Part shown: positions 20,501-28,627 of the stretch, in pieces
Layout of the letters: the number at the start of each line of letters is the position of its first letter
Position numbering within the stretch: position 1 is the stretch's first letter
Assembly (NCBI GenBank): GCA_026936335.1
Contig: JAPMXV010000015.1
Coordinates: 186,001-250,000, forward strand
Direction of reading: 5' to 3'
Origin: Mantamonas sphyraenae
Lineage: Eukaryota; CRuMs; Mantamonadidae
Length of the DNA stretch: 64,000 nt
Translations under genes and position numbers: made by a program
Notes under the pieces: model-generated
What the model was told of the DNA's origin: nothing
The model's database searches: none
Seen by the model: the letters and a program-made list of their open reading frames with translations, nothing else

Positions 20501-23500
20501 CAGATCCCCTGTGCGCGAGCCCGTCTCTTCGCCTCCAAACAGCTGGTTCCATCCCTTGCGGTGGATGTAGTCCACATGCAGCGCATGCTTGCGCAGGACC
20601 ACAAACACCCGCCCAACCAGCCGTACTGTATCCCGCGGGCCCACAGGCTTGGCCTGTTTCAGTGCGAGCATCAGATCCGAGTACAGGACGTTGAGCAGCG
20701 AGGTGCTGAACACCGCATTGCTGTTTTCCACGTCCGCCAGTTCGTCCATGACCGTGAGGATGAGTTCTTTCACCGCCACAAGCGCTGCCACATCCACCAC
20801 GCCCCACTCGCCACCCAGGTTGCTGCCTGCGCTCGCGCTATGGCTTCCTCCAGGTCCTCCGTCTCCCGACATGCTGCGTGCAGTGCGTCCTCCCACGCTT
20901 CCGCGTGCGGATTCCATTTCCCGCCGCTTCGCCTCCTCCTCCTCCTCCTCCAGTCCCATCTCCAGCGACTCGAGCAGAAACGTCAACCGTCGTTGCGAGC
21001 CTCGTTCCCTGCTGCGTCGTCGCACCTCGGGGCGTGTGCTCGTGTTGGACGAGTGCGTCCCTGCGCTGTCGCTGTTCACCATCGCCCCGTCCAGGCCTCG
21101 CATTCCTCCCCGGTTCTCCTTGGACTTTGCCTTTTCTACCATGGCCATTGCTCCGCGTGCTTGCCGCTTCAGCCCAATAATTGCGTTCAGATCCGCAGCC
21201 AGAAAGGTCTTGCCCAGCTTTGCGCCCAAGTGTGCGAACTTGTCACTTGCCGTGCGTTGAAAGTACTCGTGTCGCTCCTGCTGTTCCCATAGGAAGTTTT
21301 CCTCTTCGTTGCGTGTCTCTGCCTGCTGTTGCTGCCGTCCACTGCTGCCCCCGCCTCCGTTCAGCCGACGAGACGACCGCGTCGGCGTGTACCTCTCCTC
21401 GTTCAACACCTTGCCGTGCACCAATCCCTGCTGTGTGATGGCCCGAAAATCCAGCAGCGGCACCTGCGGGCCCTCATGGCTGTTCGACGACCCGCCGAGC
21501 CTGCCCCCTTCGCCCACGCCGTCGCCGCCTGCTTCACCCGTTCCCTCCTCGCCGTACGGGTTGCCCAGGCTGTACCTGCGGTCCCACACCATGGAAGACG
21601 CCGTGCCCTCGCTGCCCACACTATCTGCGTCGTCGTCACGTCCGGCGCCAGCTCCCGAGGACACTCTGTGTCCACTGCTGCTGCTCTCAACGTTCAGGTT
21701 CGACATCACCACCGAGAACGAGCGTTTCACACGCCTCTGTTGGCCCTCTTCGCGTACGGGCAAGTGAGTAGTCATGTCCAGCAGCTCGTCCACGTCTGGC
21801 ACGTCCTTGAACTGCCGGTGCTGGTCCCTATTGTCCGTGTGGTGACTGTGTGCCTTGCGCAGCGTCGAACGAGGCGATGTGATGGCCATCAACGAGTGGG
21901 TCTTGCCCAACACAGGCCGATCCGTCATTGGCACCCCCTCCCCCGGCGTTGCGCTTCCCCCGTGCGCTCGCCCTCCGCCTCCATCTTGTGCCTCGCCGTT
22001 GGTGTCCAATGCCACCGCATGCATACGCACCATTTCCGTGCGAAACAGCTGTCCAAAGCTAATCACTGTGCTGGTGCCAGTGAAGCCACCGCCGCCGCCG
22101 CCACTGCTTCCTCCTCCTCCTCCGCTGCGGCTGCTGCTGCTTCCTCCGCCACTGCCTGACGCGTACTGTGTGCCTCTGTGACTGCCTGCAGGTTCGTCGT
22201 CTGACGAGCGTGTGCTGCTCTGGCCCAACTCTGCGCTGCGTTCACTCTGTTTGCCCGACAGTGGCGGTGTGTGTTGGGCATCATCCCCGTGTGTGCGATC
22301 CGAATCGCTGCCGCCTTTGCCTCCGCCTCCGCCGCTGCTGCCTCCACCTGTGCTCTGTGTGCCTGCAGACCACAGCAGCACGGTTGTTTGTGCGTAAAAC
22401 TCGGTGAGCATGGGCACTCCTTGCTCCGCAAGGAATTGCCTGCGAAAGAGCCGCAGTGGAATAAACTCCACCAACAGCGAGTACAGCGGCGCCACGGTGG
22501 GGAACTCGCTCACCGCTTGGAGCACAGTCATGCACAGATGTGCCTGCGATTCAGGATACAGCTCGCACACGGAACGCAGCAACGCGGTCACTGCTTCCAC
22601 GTGTCGCTTTGCACGCTCTTTGTACACCACCAACACCAGGGCTTCAAACAGACCCTGTTCCACCCATACAAGGGCCTTGTCCCTGCTCACCTCGTACGAC
22701 AGGGCGTGCACGTGCTTAAACACACGCGACGCCTGCTCTCGCTGCTTCAGCGATCGCAACAGGCCCTCCAGTGTGCCATAATCGCTGGAAAGCGAGTAAA
22801 GCGTTTCGTACTCGTCGTGCAGGCGCAAATCCAGCGCCTGGTCGTAGCCAAGGATGCGTTGGGCAAGCTGCAGCGGCAACTCGGACCCAAATCCCAGAAA
22901 CTGGAAGAGGACCTCGTTGAAGGTGCTGCACCGACTGTAGTCTTCCTCCCGGCTGCTAAAAACATCGAAAACCAGTGTCTGTACGTCGATGGTCACCTCG
23001 CAGCGCAGCAGCTCTTGCTCGCCGCTCTCTTTCTCCTCCAAACTGTACAAGGACACGCCCAGCACGCCCGACTGTGGCACCACCATGTAATCGGTGCGTG
23101 AATGCGTGCGCAGGTACAACAGTACCGTGTCTTCGTCCCATTCGTGTCCTCCTGCGGGCGAAACGAGGTGAGTGTTAGTGTTTGCTCCATTTTCCACCGC
23201 CCGTTTCGGGGAGGCAAGCGAACACACGCCCCGTGCGTGCCACTGCCACACTGCCCACGTACGAAAGAGAAACTTGTTGTTGTTGACCTGATTGGAGAAC
23301 ACATAGATGCTCTCCATGAAGTGATGGACGAGGTGGTTGAAATAATCATAGGCCGAGGACGAGGTGAGCTGCAGCTCTCGGTCGCCGCCGCTGCTCTGCG
23401 TCTCGCCCGTATCGCGCACGCGGTATGGCAGCTCCAGCTGGAGCACCTCACGTGAACAGGTGCGCACACTAAGCATCATGCCGAGGTCTGCGTGCTGGTT

Positions 23501-23665
23501 GCGGCTGTCGCCGCTGCCGCTCACGGGACACGGGTGAAGCATCGTCACACCCACCAGACCCGTAGACAACTGCTGGCTGGCCTCTTCCATCGTGACGTCA
23601 TGGAAACGGACCGAGCGCGCACGCCCAAACAGCCGCTTTCGTGTCAGCAGGCCGTACTGCGGCAT
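14549..23665 (-). CDS. Giant protein with Ser/Thr kinase, degenerate dual-specificity-phosphatase-like and Cys-rich C-terminal regions
   Basis: One intron (23152-23262, GTACGT...CCGCAG, 111 bases) splices FLF-R-GHEW in frame; the product is about 3,001 residues. The first ~1,400 residues form a helical, low-complexity-interrupted region I cannot name. Residues about 1470-1865 hold a tandem repeat (see the separate entry). A kinase domain spans about 2238-2536: GQGAFGSVF, VAVKLM, HFDLKCDN in place of HRD, DFG in VCDFGESK, SPE in place of APE. Catalytic residues are present, so activity is plausible. A dual-specificity-phosphatase-like fold follows (about 2655-2820; SHLYVGS, HIINV). Its active-site loop reads VCTGARGSDR, without the usual His before Cys and without Arg at Cys+6, so it is probably inactive. 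The tail has paired cysteines (CLCGAC, CDC, CRTC) that may bind zinc. The gene is divergent from CGR1, with 54 bases between starts. Confidence 0.8.
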   Translation of the reverse strand: MPQYGLLTRKRLFGRARSVRFHDVTMEEASQQLSTGLVGVTMLHPCPVSGSGDSRNQHADLGMMLSVRTCSREVLQLELPYRVRDTGETQSSGGDRELQLTSSSAYDYFNHLVHHFMESIYVFSNQVNNNKFLFRTWAVWQWHARGVCSLASPKRAVENGANTNTHLVSPAGGHEWDEDTVLLYLRTHSRTDYMVVPQSGVLGVSLYSLEEKESGEQELLRCEVTIDVQTLVFDVFSSREEDYSRCSTFNEVLFQFLGFGSELPLQLAQRILGYDQALDLRLHDEYETLYSLSSDYGTLEGLLRSLKQREQASRVFKHVHALSYEVSRDKALVWVEQGLFEALVLVVYKERAKRHVEAVTALLRSVCELYPESQAHLCMTVLQAVSEFPTVAPLYSLLVEFIPLRLFRRQFLAEQGVPMLTEFYAQTTVLLWSAGTQSTGGGSSGGGGGKGGSDSDRTHGDDAQHTPPLSGKQSERSAELGQSSTRSSDDEPAGSHRGTQYASGSGGGSSSSRSGGGGGSSGGGGGGFTGTSTVISFGQLFRTEMVRMHAVALDTNGEAQDGGGGRAHGGSATPGEGVPMTDRPVLGKTHSLMAITSPRSTLRKAHSHHTDNRDQHRQFKDVPDVDELLDMTTHLPVREEGQQRRVKRSFSVVMSNLNVESSSSGHRVSSGAGAGRDDDADSVGSEGTASSMVWDRRYSLGNPYGEEGTGEAGGDGVGEGGRLGGSSNSHEGPQVPLLDFRAITQQGLVHGKVLNEERYTPTRSSRRLNGGGGSSGRQQQQAETRNEEENFLWEQQERHEYFQRTASDKFAHLGAKLGKTFLAADLNAIIGLKRQARGAMAMVEKAKSKENRGGMRGLDGAMVNSDSAGTHSSNTSTRPEVRRRSRERGSQRRLTFLLESLEMGLEEEEEEAKRREMESARGSVGGRTARSMSGDGGPGGSHSASAGSNLGGEWGVVDVAALVAVKELILTVMDELADVENSNAVFSTSLLNVLYSDLMLALKQAKPVGPRDTVRLVGRVFVVLRKHALHVDYIHRKGWNQLFGGEETGSRTGDLQRVNVRRKLDLFLHRITSRMDLLYNRKAFMEDLTLQLVLLSRYMRTCRTRVMSDQVVDIGMRTLLRVVHQLITRGNFSLDVLPLAETVHHLLIVVDEIVEQNTHPALDDFLVGVLLEKGHITQWLRRYLGHLLFNPKLGEACAKLHISDGRISEYRMRGLRHFIVCAQLVRRNTKFSKEELKQNQATVDWQSSVERDAWISSQIEEIEYQEREMLWKLEFLVQPQRGFVPMYMESVDGTGVYDEFRVELMRTMMELLCEVFSNPSSPFNRKHEYVDFYVSFHYLWFVRLYNSLGQDEDESEDVVEWTTQLVRWHLRVLFAFTRHKTDYVITKMYQWHVMDFLLAEISLEYDVYTMQGHFVEKEVEAREMLVAAKGRRGLGLGLGLGLNVRDQSTDHMAMSMSGSVGGGGGRGGAAGGRAGVSWGADGHEEDSEDDGEKSDDSEDWKGWGSDDSSDIPLSPPPRKPGFVMSLGLNKEAKKGGDGEGRGDGHSEDEDEDEDEDETTYDSDDSSDIPLSPPPKKPGFVMSLGLNKEARKGGDERGRGDGHSDDEDETTYDSDDSDDSSDIPLTPPPKKPGFVMSLGLNKEARKGGDAVGRADGGSAREEYDSTYDSDDSSDIPLTPPPKKPAFVVGLGLNKEARKGGEAAVRQHGETQDRDDSEDDESTYDSDDSSDIPLTPPPRKPALVMALGLNKEARKGGDAVVREATSEAGNETATSTSSYDSDGSSDIPLTPPPKKPAVVMTLGLSNAVAKGQQSAAVASDGQVKVMTDAEIGSYASDTDSFDSDDSSDIPLTPPPNKPAFVMTLGLNKEATKGSTGVEGQSSHRSTMTTSTTSSSDIPLSPPRARPNIIAALDLEKPQSSEDEDVDEDKDTQNAKRKDAEPPQAHTSHTNNHGHNKKGTGKQKRLGSGGLGGQALPPKSRSARQQGRVTPKVVVGGGVREASPSRAAQRRREMSDLTYNTVQIGQAGTQMLGADEAQEMSGRVKRRSNAGIRASTSAMSLTAKVRPSGSSGDDTAGSPVATSTQLRKRTLSLSSRPGELEEVRDEQEQMLQHIVDSNSLVSMAGGGKSQLMRKPVGSPARHPSMSHVRSRSNSMIKSMSHMSDGSIVSEGVLEAEFYRSQTEARALYQDEEIHVLILQLILSLMMNQSDMLEPLYSSQHPILDNKPNIPFLLYWHINHANNETVAARLSQRTLEMGHSYHRLLKLVYKKLFCVAMYENNQAELLGQGAFGSVFRYQLPFVEVAVKLMDIERRIDDRCILYDMFSEVLIMDTHKSDPRVARMYDYGVSDEFHWIVMKEYKCSLKSWRLRQMTPLKANLPLYLRIFKDALSSLEVLEQSHVVHFDLKCDNLLLVPDEDVTESEFWNQPSEFPNFRIVVCDFGESKVYSDEEDSYTTRNRGTEFIKSPEMIQIAFAGRKQNRNFDRRRRVGANAATDVWSVGCLLYELLTGDFLFEEDIGAFIHRITTEGTPLISETKVQKIKQYPALVDFLEYVLVRDPLRRPSLADVRKRYEVVLAELTQGGTVDGGLNGTVGGISSSSSSGSASSAAAVAAAAASAGVGISDLDGRGVSPLKRRKARVQASKSIVDQDKAAAMVAERLNPNLVESRDWDEGGEVKMVEREREEEQAKSLEGLWEGTLSRITSHLYVGSTMKGLTMEALLQGGFTHIINVRVEDEEVDEDPEVTGVKKQIALQLEYLEVTLETQVREDGEGTLEEGWTAGFGFVRNAMTFHGKVLVCTGARGSDRWENATGALLIGFLMYQYALTFYEAVIFVKDRRQNVSPRPQLVRKLWWLAIQLEAQRERQMAKGAETFECLCGACSFTVQRPFDTTYGKNPRMCDCLADETSECPIQSCMGVLKELNSLYAFEQTDLEWGYTTKGALLRGTSGWSNSYAWVDGAKEGWDVYRCRTCHYVTHAVRQAKLRPRGHGESSRRRSESGMYVPASGRGEGDNVLVGLVVNLGVVKDIERLSQEFFKEISAER
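17940..19160 (-). repeat. In-frame tandem repeat, DDSSDIPLxPPPxKPxFVMxLGL type
   Basis: About eight units of roughly 40-55 codons lie inside the giant kinase gene. Each has an acidic-serine block (YDSDDSSDIPL), a PPP-KP block and a hydrophobic block (FVMSLGLNKEA) followed by KGGD, with variable acidic spacers. The regular mix of acidic Ser, proline and short hydrophobic parts looks like a multivalent docking tract with possible CK2-type sites. Confidence 0.85.
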
Positions 23666-23719
23666 GGGTGAGTGCAGATCGTTTTGGCAGCCCTAGCGCT
23701 GCGGCCGCCAACTGCTTCC

Positions 23720-24424
23720 ATGGTCGCCACACGCCGTTCTCGACGCACACGCAACAGCGCCGCCTCGGAAGAGGAGGCCAAACAGGAGGAGCAGCCACAG
23801 CAGGTGGAGGAGGAGACACAAAACAGCACACAGAAGAAAGGGGAGCCAAAGAGCAAACGTGCGACTCGAAAGCGCAAGCAACCCGAGGAGGAAGAGGAGC
23901 CCGCGGTGCAGAACAAGGGCAAGGGCAAGAAAAAGACCAGCAAGAAGCAAACAAAGGCGACAGAAAGCAAGGAGACACAGGAGCAGAAAGACACAGTAGC
24001 AGAGCAAGGCCAGGGGCCAGCGGTGAAAAAAGCCAAATCCGCGCATGCGCCCGTCCAGCCCGTGCGCGGTCTGGGTGCATCAGGCCGCTTCTGGAAGAGG
24101 AATAGAAAGGTGAACAGGTCGACCATCAAAAAGAACCCGACACGTGGCATGACACTGGAGCAACGGCAGGCACAGCGGGCCATGCGAGCGGAAATCCGCG
24201 AGATTCAGGAGAGGATGCGAGCCAAGAAGGAGGAGGAACGGGAACGCAAGCGGGAGGCACGCAAGGCTCGGGAGGCCAAGAAGAGGGAGAACATGCTGCG
24301 TGGATCCCAGTACCAACTCATTACCGACAGCCAGAAGATCAAGGGACTCACACGCAAGCAACTCAAGAAGATCACCAAGATCAGCATGGAGGAAGCCAGC
24401 AAGCTGGGATTGGCAAAGTGGTGA
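23720..24424 (+). CDS. CGR1: Cgr1/CCDC86-like rRNA-processing protein
   Basis: A 234-residue protein. ATG 23720 gives MVATRRSRR. The N-terminal half is charged and Lys/Glu-rich. The C-terminal half matches the Cgr1 family: SGRFWKRNRK, a long Arg/Glu/Lys helix (RMRAKKEEERERKREARKAR), then NMLRGSQYQLI and KIKGLTRKQLKKITKI. Cgr1 proteins are small nucleolar proteins needed for 60S ribosomal subunit assembly in yeast. The basic coiled coil and nuclear-signal-like tracts fit that place. It shares a 54-base promoter region with the divergent giant kinase gene. Confidence 0.8.
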   Translation: MVATRRSRRTRNSAASEEEAKQEEQPQQVEEETQNSTQKKGEPKSKRATRKRKQPEEEEEPAVQNKGKGKKKTSKKQTKATESKETQEQKDTVAEQGQGPAVKKAKSAHAPVQPVRGLGASGRFWKRNRKVNRSTIKKNPTRGMTLEQRQAQRAMRAEIREIQERMRAKKEEERERKREARKAREAKKRENMLRGSQYQLITDSQKIKGLTRKQLKKITKISMEEASKLGLAKW

Positions 24425-24653
24425 TGAAGAGCAGGAAGAGGGGAAGGGGAGGGGGGGGGGTGTGGACAAGAGCAAGGGGAGCCGGGGCGTGGGAATTGAG
24501 GAAATCAGGAATGCAAGCTCGCCTGGATGTAATGTTCAAATGTGCATTGGTCTCACGAGGGCAGAAGGGGTGGTGGTGGAACGAGGGGGCGTGCAGTGTG
24601 AAGTGTTGGCAGAGACATGCGCGTTGGGAGCCATTGCAACGGTGAGGGTTGGG

Positions 24654-25097
24654 ATGTCCGGAAGCAGCAGCTCAGGGAGTAGCAGCAGCAGCAACAGCAG
24701 CAGCACAACGAAGGACGTGAGTGACGAGCTGGCTTTGCGTTTGATGGAACTGATGGATGAGTACGAGGCAAACCACAACCAGATGGTGAAGCAGATGCGA
24801 GACGGCTTCTTTGATCTGGCACGTGCCCGTGTGTCCCAGGGAGACCACAGCATCACATCGGACGACTACGACCTCAACATGGAAGCGCATGCAAAGGTGC
24901 GCGTGGCTTCAGATTCCATTTCGCTTTCGCTGGAGATCGACCAAGAGGCCCGCAAGGAGGAGAACCCGCTTTTGTGGTTCCCAGAGCCCTCCATGATTCT
25001 TGCCTCGTCGCAAACACGCTTCACGTCGGCTCTGCAGCATTTGGTGGCTGCAGCGTCGCTACGAGCCCAGATTGTGGCTGCTTTGGAGGAGAGGTGA
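24654..25097 (+). CDS. VMA22: VMA22/CCDC115-like V-ATPase assembly factor
   Basis: A 147-residue protein starting MSGSSSSG with a Ser/Asn-rich leader. The rest matches the CCDC115/Vma22 family at both conserved ends: an N-terminal helix (ELALRLMELMDEYEANHNQM) leading to DGFFDLARARVSQG, and a C-terminal part with NPLLWF and SSQTRFTSALQHLVAAASLR, equivalent to the NPLxWF...QxxFxxxLxLxAxxAxLQ pattern of animals. The family helps assemble the membrane sector of the V-ATPase in the ER. A second likely V-ATPase assembly gene lies 1 kb downstream (26158-26604). The 229-base gap before it shows no gene. Confidence 0.75.
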   Translation: MSGSSSSGSSSSSNSSSTTKDVSDELALRLMELMDEYEANHNQMVKQMRDGFFDLARARVSQGDHSITSDDYDLNMEAHAKVRVASDSISLSLEIDQEARKEENPLLWFPEPSMILASSQTRFTSALQHLVAAASLRAQIVAALEER

Positions 25098-25219
25098 GGA
25101 GGAGAAGCGCGCGGCGAACCAACGCAGCTACCCTCCGGAGTGGGATCTGATTCATTTCCTTGCTGTGTGCAGAGGACTCGTATTGTATATCCTTGCCTGC
25201 CTGCCCTCTCTGTCTCCCA

Positions 25220-25993
25220 ATGAAATTTGGTGGTTTCTGGCTTCCCGCGTTGGTGGTGCTGCTGGCCACCGCCTTGCCAACGGTGCTGGGCTGCCACGGC
25301 GCATTTGAAATCAATGGCGTGCTGACGAGTGTGTCCACGTCGACGGCCTCTGCGTCGCTTTCGAGCAGCTGCTACCGAGGCGTGGTTAATGCCAGCGCCT
25401 GCGAGTCACTCGTTAACGAGTGTGTCAAGATCCAGCAGGCGTCATCAGGCATCCTGCTCACAAAGAACAGGTGTCAAGTGACGCAGTACGGCGTGGATAA
25501 CTTCAACACCACCCTCAACCTGTTCGACCACAAGTTTGTTCTCCGGCAACTCGGCACACGCGTAGAATGCACTCTCGCACGCACCCCGGGCACCTATCTC
25601 TGGGGATATACCCTCGACATCAAGGGGCACTGTCAGCTGGAAGGTTCTGCTCCTGCGGGCGAGCAACCGGTACGTATGAGATGCCAGCCACGTCTCCACG
25701 CACGCTCCCTTTTTTGCCGCGCACCGTGTGTTGATTTTGTTATCTTCTCCCCGGTTCTCACTCCGCCGTCGCGGTGGACGCACTCACACACATTTCCATG
25801 CACGCAGTTTCCGCATCGAGGATTTGTGCTCACCTCGTGCAGCGCAAAGGCCATAGAAAAGACCACGGCACCGCTGATTCGCGACGACTTTAATATTGAG
25901 ATCTCCACATCGGCCGCAGCACAGCTTGCGCTGCCAACACTGGCCCTCGCTGCGCTGGGCGTCGCCTGTGCGACATTGCTTGCACTCGTGTAG
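25220..25993 (+). CDS. Small secreted GPI-anchor-type protein
   Basis: An intron at 25670-25807 (GTACGT...CACGCAG) joins GEQP to FPHRGFVL, giving 211 residues. The N-terminus is a classical signal peptide (MKFGGFWLPALVVLLATALP, cut probably near LGC). The C-terminus is a hydrophobic tail ending at the stop (LALPTLALAALGVACATLLA), preceded by small residues (STSAAAQ), as in GPI-anchor signals. The middle has several cysteines and NxS/T sites (NAS, NTT). I do not recognise the family; a cell-surface role follows only from the two signals. Confidence 0.7.
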   Translation: MKFGGFWLPALVVLLATALPTVLGCHGAFEINGVLTSVSTSTASASLSSSCYRGVVNASACESLVNECVKIQQASSGILLTKNRCQVTQYGVDNFNTTLNLFDHKFVLRQLGTRVECTLARTPGTYLWGYTLDIKGHCQLEGSAPAGEQPVRMRCQPRLHARSLFCRAPCVDFVIFSPVLTPPSRWTHSHTFPCTQFPHRGFVLTSCSAKAIEKTTAPLIRDDFNIEISTSAAAQLALPTLALAALGVACATLLALV

Positions 25994-26157
25994 GTGATGT
26001 GCTGACCAAACCAAGGAGAAGTCAACAATGCGGGGAGAGGACGGTGCCTCCCGGGACACGAACAAGACGGAGGAATTTCCATGAATACATGACTGCTCCC
26101 AACTGCAGTGGATGTTGATTGCCGAGGATCCGTGTGCCATGCTTTTGTTGGCCGTCA

Positions 26158-26604
26158 CTACTCGCGTTTGGCGTGGTCCGCGTCTTCTTGCAACGCTTGC
26201 ACGTCCGCCTCGGCCTGCTCGGCCACAAACTGTTGTTGGGACAACACCCATTGCAGTGTGACAAACACTGCCAACACCAGAAGCACAAACACTTGGATAT
26301 ACCAACTCTCCAGCGGTGCGCCAAAGGCAAGGGAGATTGCCACGAGCAGCACGCACACAAACGACAAGTTGATCACTCGCATCATGTACGGAGACACTCC
26401 TGGGTCCAAAATGTGGGCCATCTCGTACATAAACGTGCCCTTGCGCCATTGGCTCGACTCTTCTGCCCCTTGTGAGCCGAGGGAAACGTCGCTCACGTCA
26501 CTCACGTCGCTCACGTCGCTCACGTCGCTGCTGTCGTCGTCCTCGGGTTCCGAAAGACCCGATGATGAGCTTCGGTCGCCGTCCTCCGCGGAATTCCTCC
26601 CCAT
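26158..26604 (-). CDS. PKR1-like ER membrane protein (V-ATPase assembly)
   Basis: A 148-residue protein. The N-terminal 60 residues are acidic and Ser-rich with an SDV repeat. Then comes MAHILDPGVSPYMMRVINLS, leading into two membrane segments (about 79-99, FVCVLLVAISLAFGA, and 104-126, WYIQVFVLLVLAVFVTLQW) and a Gln/Glu-rich coiled tail. The pattern of a PGxSP turn before two close hydrophobic helices and a C-terminal coiled coil matches the Pkr1 family of ER proteins that help assemble the V-ATPase. The match is by pattern only; another two-pass ER protein such as a VMA21 relative is the main alternative. Nearness to VMA22 supports the call weakly. Confidence 0.55.
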   Translation of the reverse strand: MGRNSAEDGDRSSSSGLSEPEDDDSSDVSDVSDVSDVSDVSLGSQGAEESSQWRKGTFMYEMAHILDPGVSPYMMRVINLSFVCVLLVAISLAFGAPLESWYIQVFVLLVLAVFVTLQWVLSQQQFVAEQAEADVQALQEDADHAKRE

Positions 26605-27148
26605 CAGTGCAAGCGTCGGGTTGGCAGCGGGCGGGCGAGAAAGTTGAGGGTGAGACAACGCACAAGAGGGTAGAGAGAAAGGAAGGAGTTTAGGGGGGGA
26701 AGTGTTGGTGGTATATTCAAAGTTTGTGTGTTTGCGTTGTCCTTTGGGTGGTTTGGTGGGATGCTGGCCACTGAAAATCGGTGCCAGCCCTTTCGCCTGC
26801 CAGAAAACATCGTTGGGGAGAGCAGATCCAAAAGATCTAGACATGGGGGAGGAGGTGGAGGATGCCATGTGTGTGTGTGCGTACACACGCACCACAGAAT
26901 CCCAATCTCGAGAGAGCGGACAACGCCCCAGTTCTTCTCGAGTGGGTTCTGCAGCAGCCACAGGCAACTCCATCCTCCTCTCCCTTGCCTCCTCACTCTC
27001 CCCACAGGCCTCGTTCCTTGCACAGCACGCCGTCCCACACGCGCGCACGCACGAAAAACAGTGCGTCCGTCCGCGTTTCAGCGTCTGCGCCTCTCCATCG
27101 TCTCCGCAGTCCTTCACCTGCTCGGATGTTGTGACAAGGCTGCACGCC
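26605..27148. other. Gap between PKR1-like start and upstream gene's stop; no gene seen
   Basis: 544 bases hold the upstream region of the PKR1-like gene and the 3' flank of the gene at 27149-28627. A TATA-like AATATACC (reverse-strand GGTATATT, 26710-26717) lies about 110 bases upstream of the PKR1-like ATG. Most of the gap lies in the inverted repeat and is also found at 44023-44540, upstream of HPRT. Confidence 0.5.
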
Positions 27149-28627
27149 TTACACAACCTCCTCCAGGTCGTTGTACACCATCATCGTGTCGTCGTTGCCA
27201 AACGTGTACGTGTCCATGTCCAGCGAAAACAGCTGGTCCATCTGCCCGTACTCGTCGCCCACGCTCGTCATCGAAGGCAGTGCGCTCAGTGCAAAGCTGC
27301 TTCCGCTGCTGCTTCCGCTGCCGCCCAGCTTTGCTGCATGTCCGACTGTGGGCAGCTTCAGCGCCTCGGTCACCTCGCTTGCCTCGCTTGCCAGCGGTTG
27401 CCACTGCGGCTTCAGCTCGGGTGTCTCTGCGCCTGCGCCTGCGCTTGCGCCTGCTGTTGCTGCCACAGACGACGACGACGAGCCTGTACCCCACACCTGG
27501 TCGATGTTCTTGTGGCTCGGCTCAAAGTGCAACGAGTTGAGCACATCGTACAGAGGCGTGCTCGAAGGCAGCTCAGCCGCGTTTGCCACAGCCTGCTTCT
27601 TAAACACATGTGCCACGGGCGTCGTGTCCACAAGCACATCCTCCATCATCACGTCTCGGCTGCGCTTGTGTCCGCTTCCGCTGTCGCCACTTGCCGTCGA
27701 CATGTAGTCGTCCGGCACCGTGTCGTTGTCGCTGTGTTCGCCCTCGTCCAGCGTCATCGTCGACTCCGACGGCAGCTCCAGCTTGGCCACAGAGTTGAAG
27801 TTCAGGTTCAGGTTGTTCAGTGTGCCCAGGTTGCCCATGGCCAGCGTGTCATCGTCTGCCAGCGCTTGTGTGGCACGCGCTGCCGCGCTGCGTTCGCTGC
27901 GTGCGCGTGACGGAGGCACGTACTCTGCATCCGATGACTCTTCGTCCATCAGATCGTCGTACTTGGATGTGCGTCGTCGGTTGCTGCGTCGTGATCCACG
28001 TCGCACAGGCGTGCTCTTGCCGTTCGACGACCCGTCCAGCTGCTGTGTCATGCGGCTGCCGCTCTTGATGTTCAACGTCGTGATCGGTCCGTCTCCAGAC
28101 TCCACACGTCCGTCTTCCGTCACAATCTTGTTGGTCACCACAGCGTTGGCCGGAGGGAACGTCTCGTGGTCCACCTGTTGGTTGTGCTTGTGTGTGCTGC
28201 GCGCTTCTGACAGCCGTTGGTACAATTCGCGCGCAAGTTCCTCGTCCAGCGTATTCACCAGAGCCAGCAGCCAGTCCATCTCGATAAAGTACTGGCCCTT
28301 GACAATGCGCTTGTGGTTGCGGAACAGCATGCGCAGGTACTTGCTTGGCGTGCCTGCGGCTGCAATAGCTCCGTTCTTCAGGCACATTTGCCGGAAGTAG
28401 AACATGTTGATGTGTGCCTCCGTCCAGTGCAGGTCGCTGGCTCGGATGATGTCTCCGTTGTTGACGTAGTGACGACCCGTCATCTTTTCCAGGTCCTCAT
28501 GCATGGGTTTGTCGCTGAAGCGCTTCTCAGGCTGCAGCACAAGCTGGCACATCAGCCGAAGCACGTGCTTCAGATCCGGCGTCACTTTCACTGACGCCAC
28601 GTCGTGGTCGTTGAATCGTTGCTGCAT
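27149..28627 (-). CDS. Unknown acidic, probably nuclear protein, left copy
   Basis: A 492-residue single-exon protein; ATG at 28627 (MQQRFNDHD). Residues 10-140 form a globular-looking helical region (DLKHVLRLMCQLVLQPEKRF, HYVNNGDIIRASDLHWTEAH, FYFRQMCLKNGAIAAAGTPS) rich in hydrophobic and aromatic residues. A basic stretch follows (PVRRGSRRSNRRRTSKYD), then a long acidic, Ser-rich tail with LNNLNLNFNS and a final acidic segment (DDTMMVYNDLEEVV). This layout suits a transcriptional regulator with an N-terminal domain and a C-terminal activation region, but I recognise no family. It is divergent from a bZIP gene over a 938-base shared promoter, and the pair is duplicated as a unit. Confidence 0.75.
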   Translation of the reverse strand: MQQRFNDHDVASVKVTPDLKHVLRLMCQLVLQPEKRFSDKPMHEDLEKMTGRHYVNNGDIIRASDLHWTEAHINMFYFRQMCLKNGAIAAAGTPSKYLRMLFRNHKRIVKGQYFIEMDWLLALVNTLDEELARELYQRLSEARSTHKHNQQVDHETFPPANAVVTNKIVTEDGRVESGDGPITTLNIKSGSRMTQQLDGSSNGKSTPVRRGSRRSNRRRTSKYDDLMDEESSDAEYVPPSRARSERSAAARATQALADDDTLAMGNLGTLNNLNLNFNSVAKLELPSESTMTLDEGEHSDNDTVPDDYMSTASGDSGSGHKRSRDVMMEDVLVDTTPVAHVFKKQAVANAAELPSSTPLYDVLNSLHFEPSHKNIDQVWGTGSSSSSVAATAGASAGAGAETPELKPQWQPLASEASEVTEALKLPTVGHAAKLGGSGSSSGSSFALSALPSMTSVGDEYGQMDQLFSLDMDTYTFGNDDTMMVYNDLEEVV

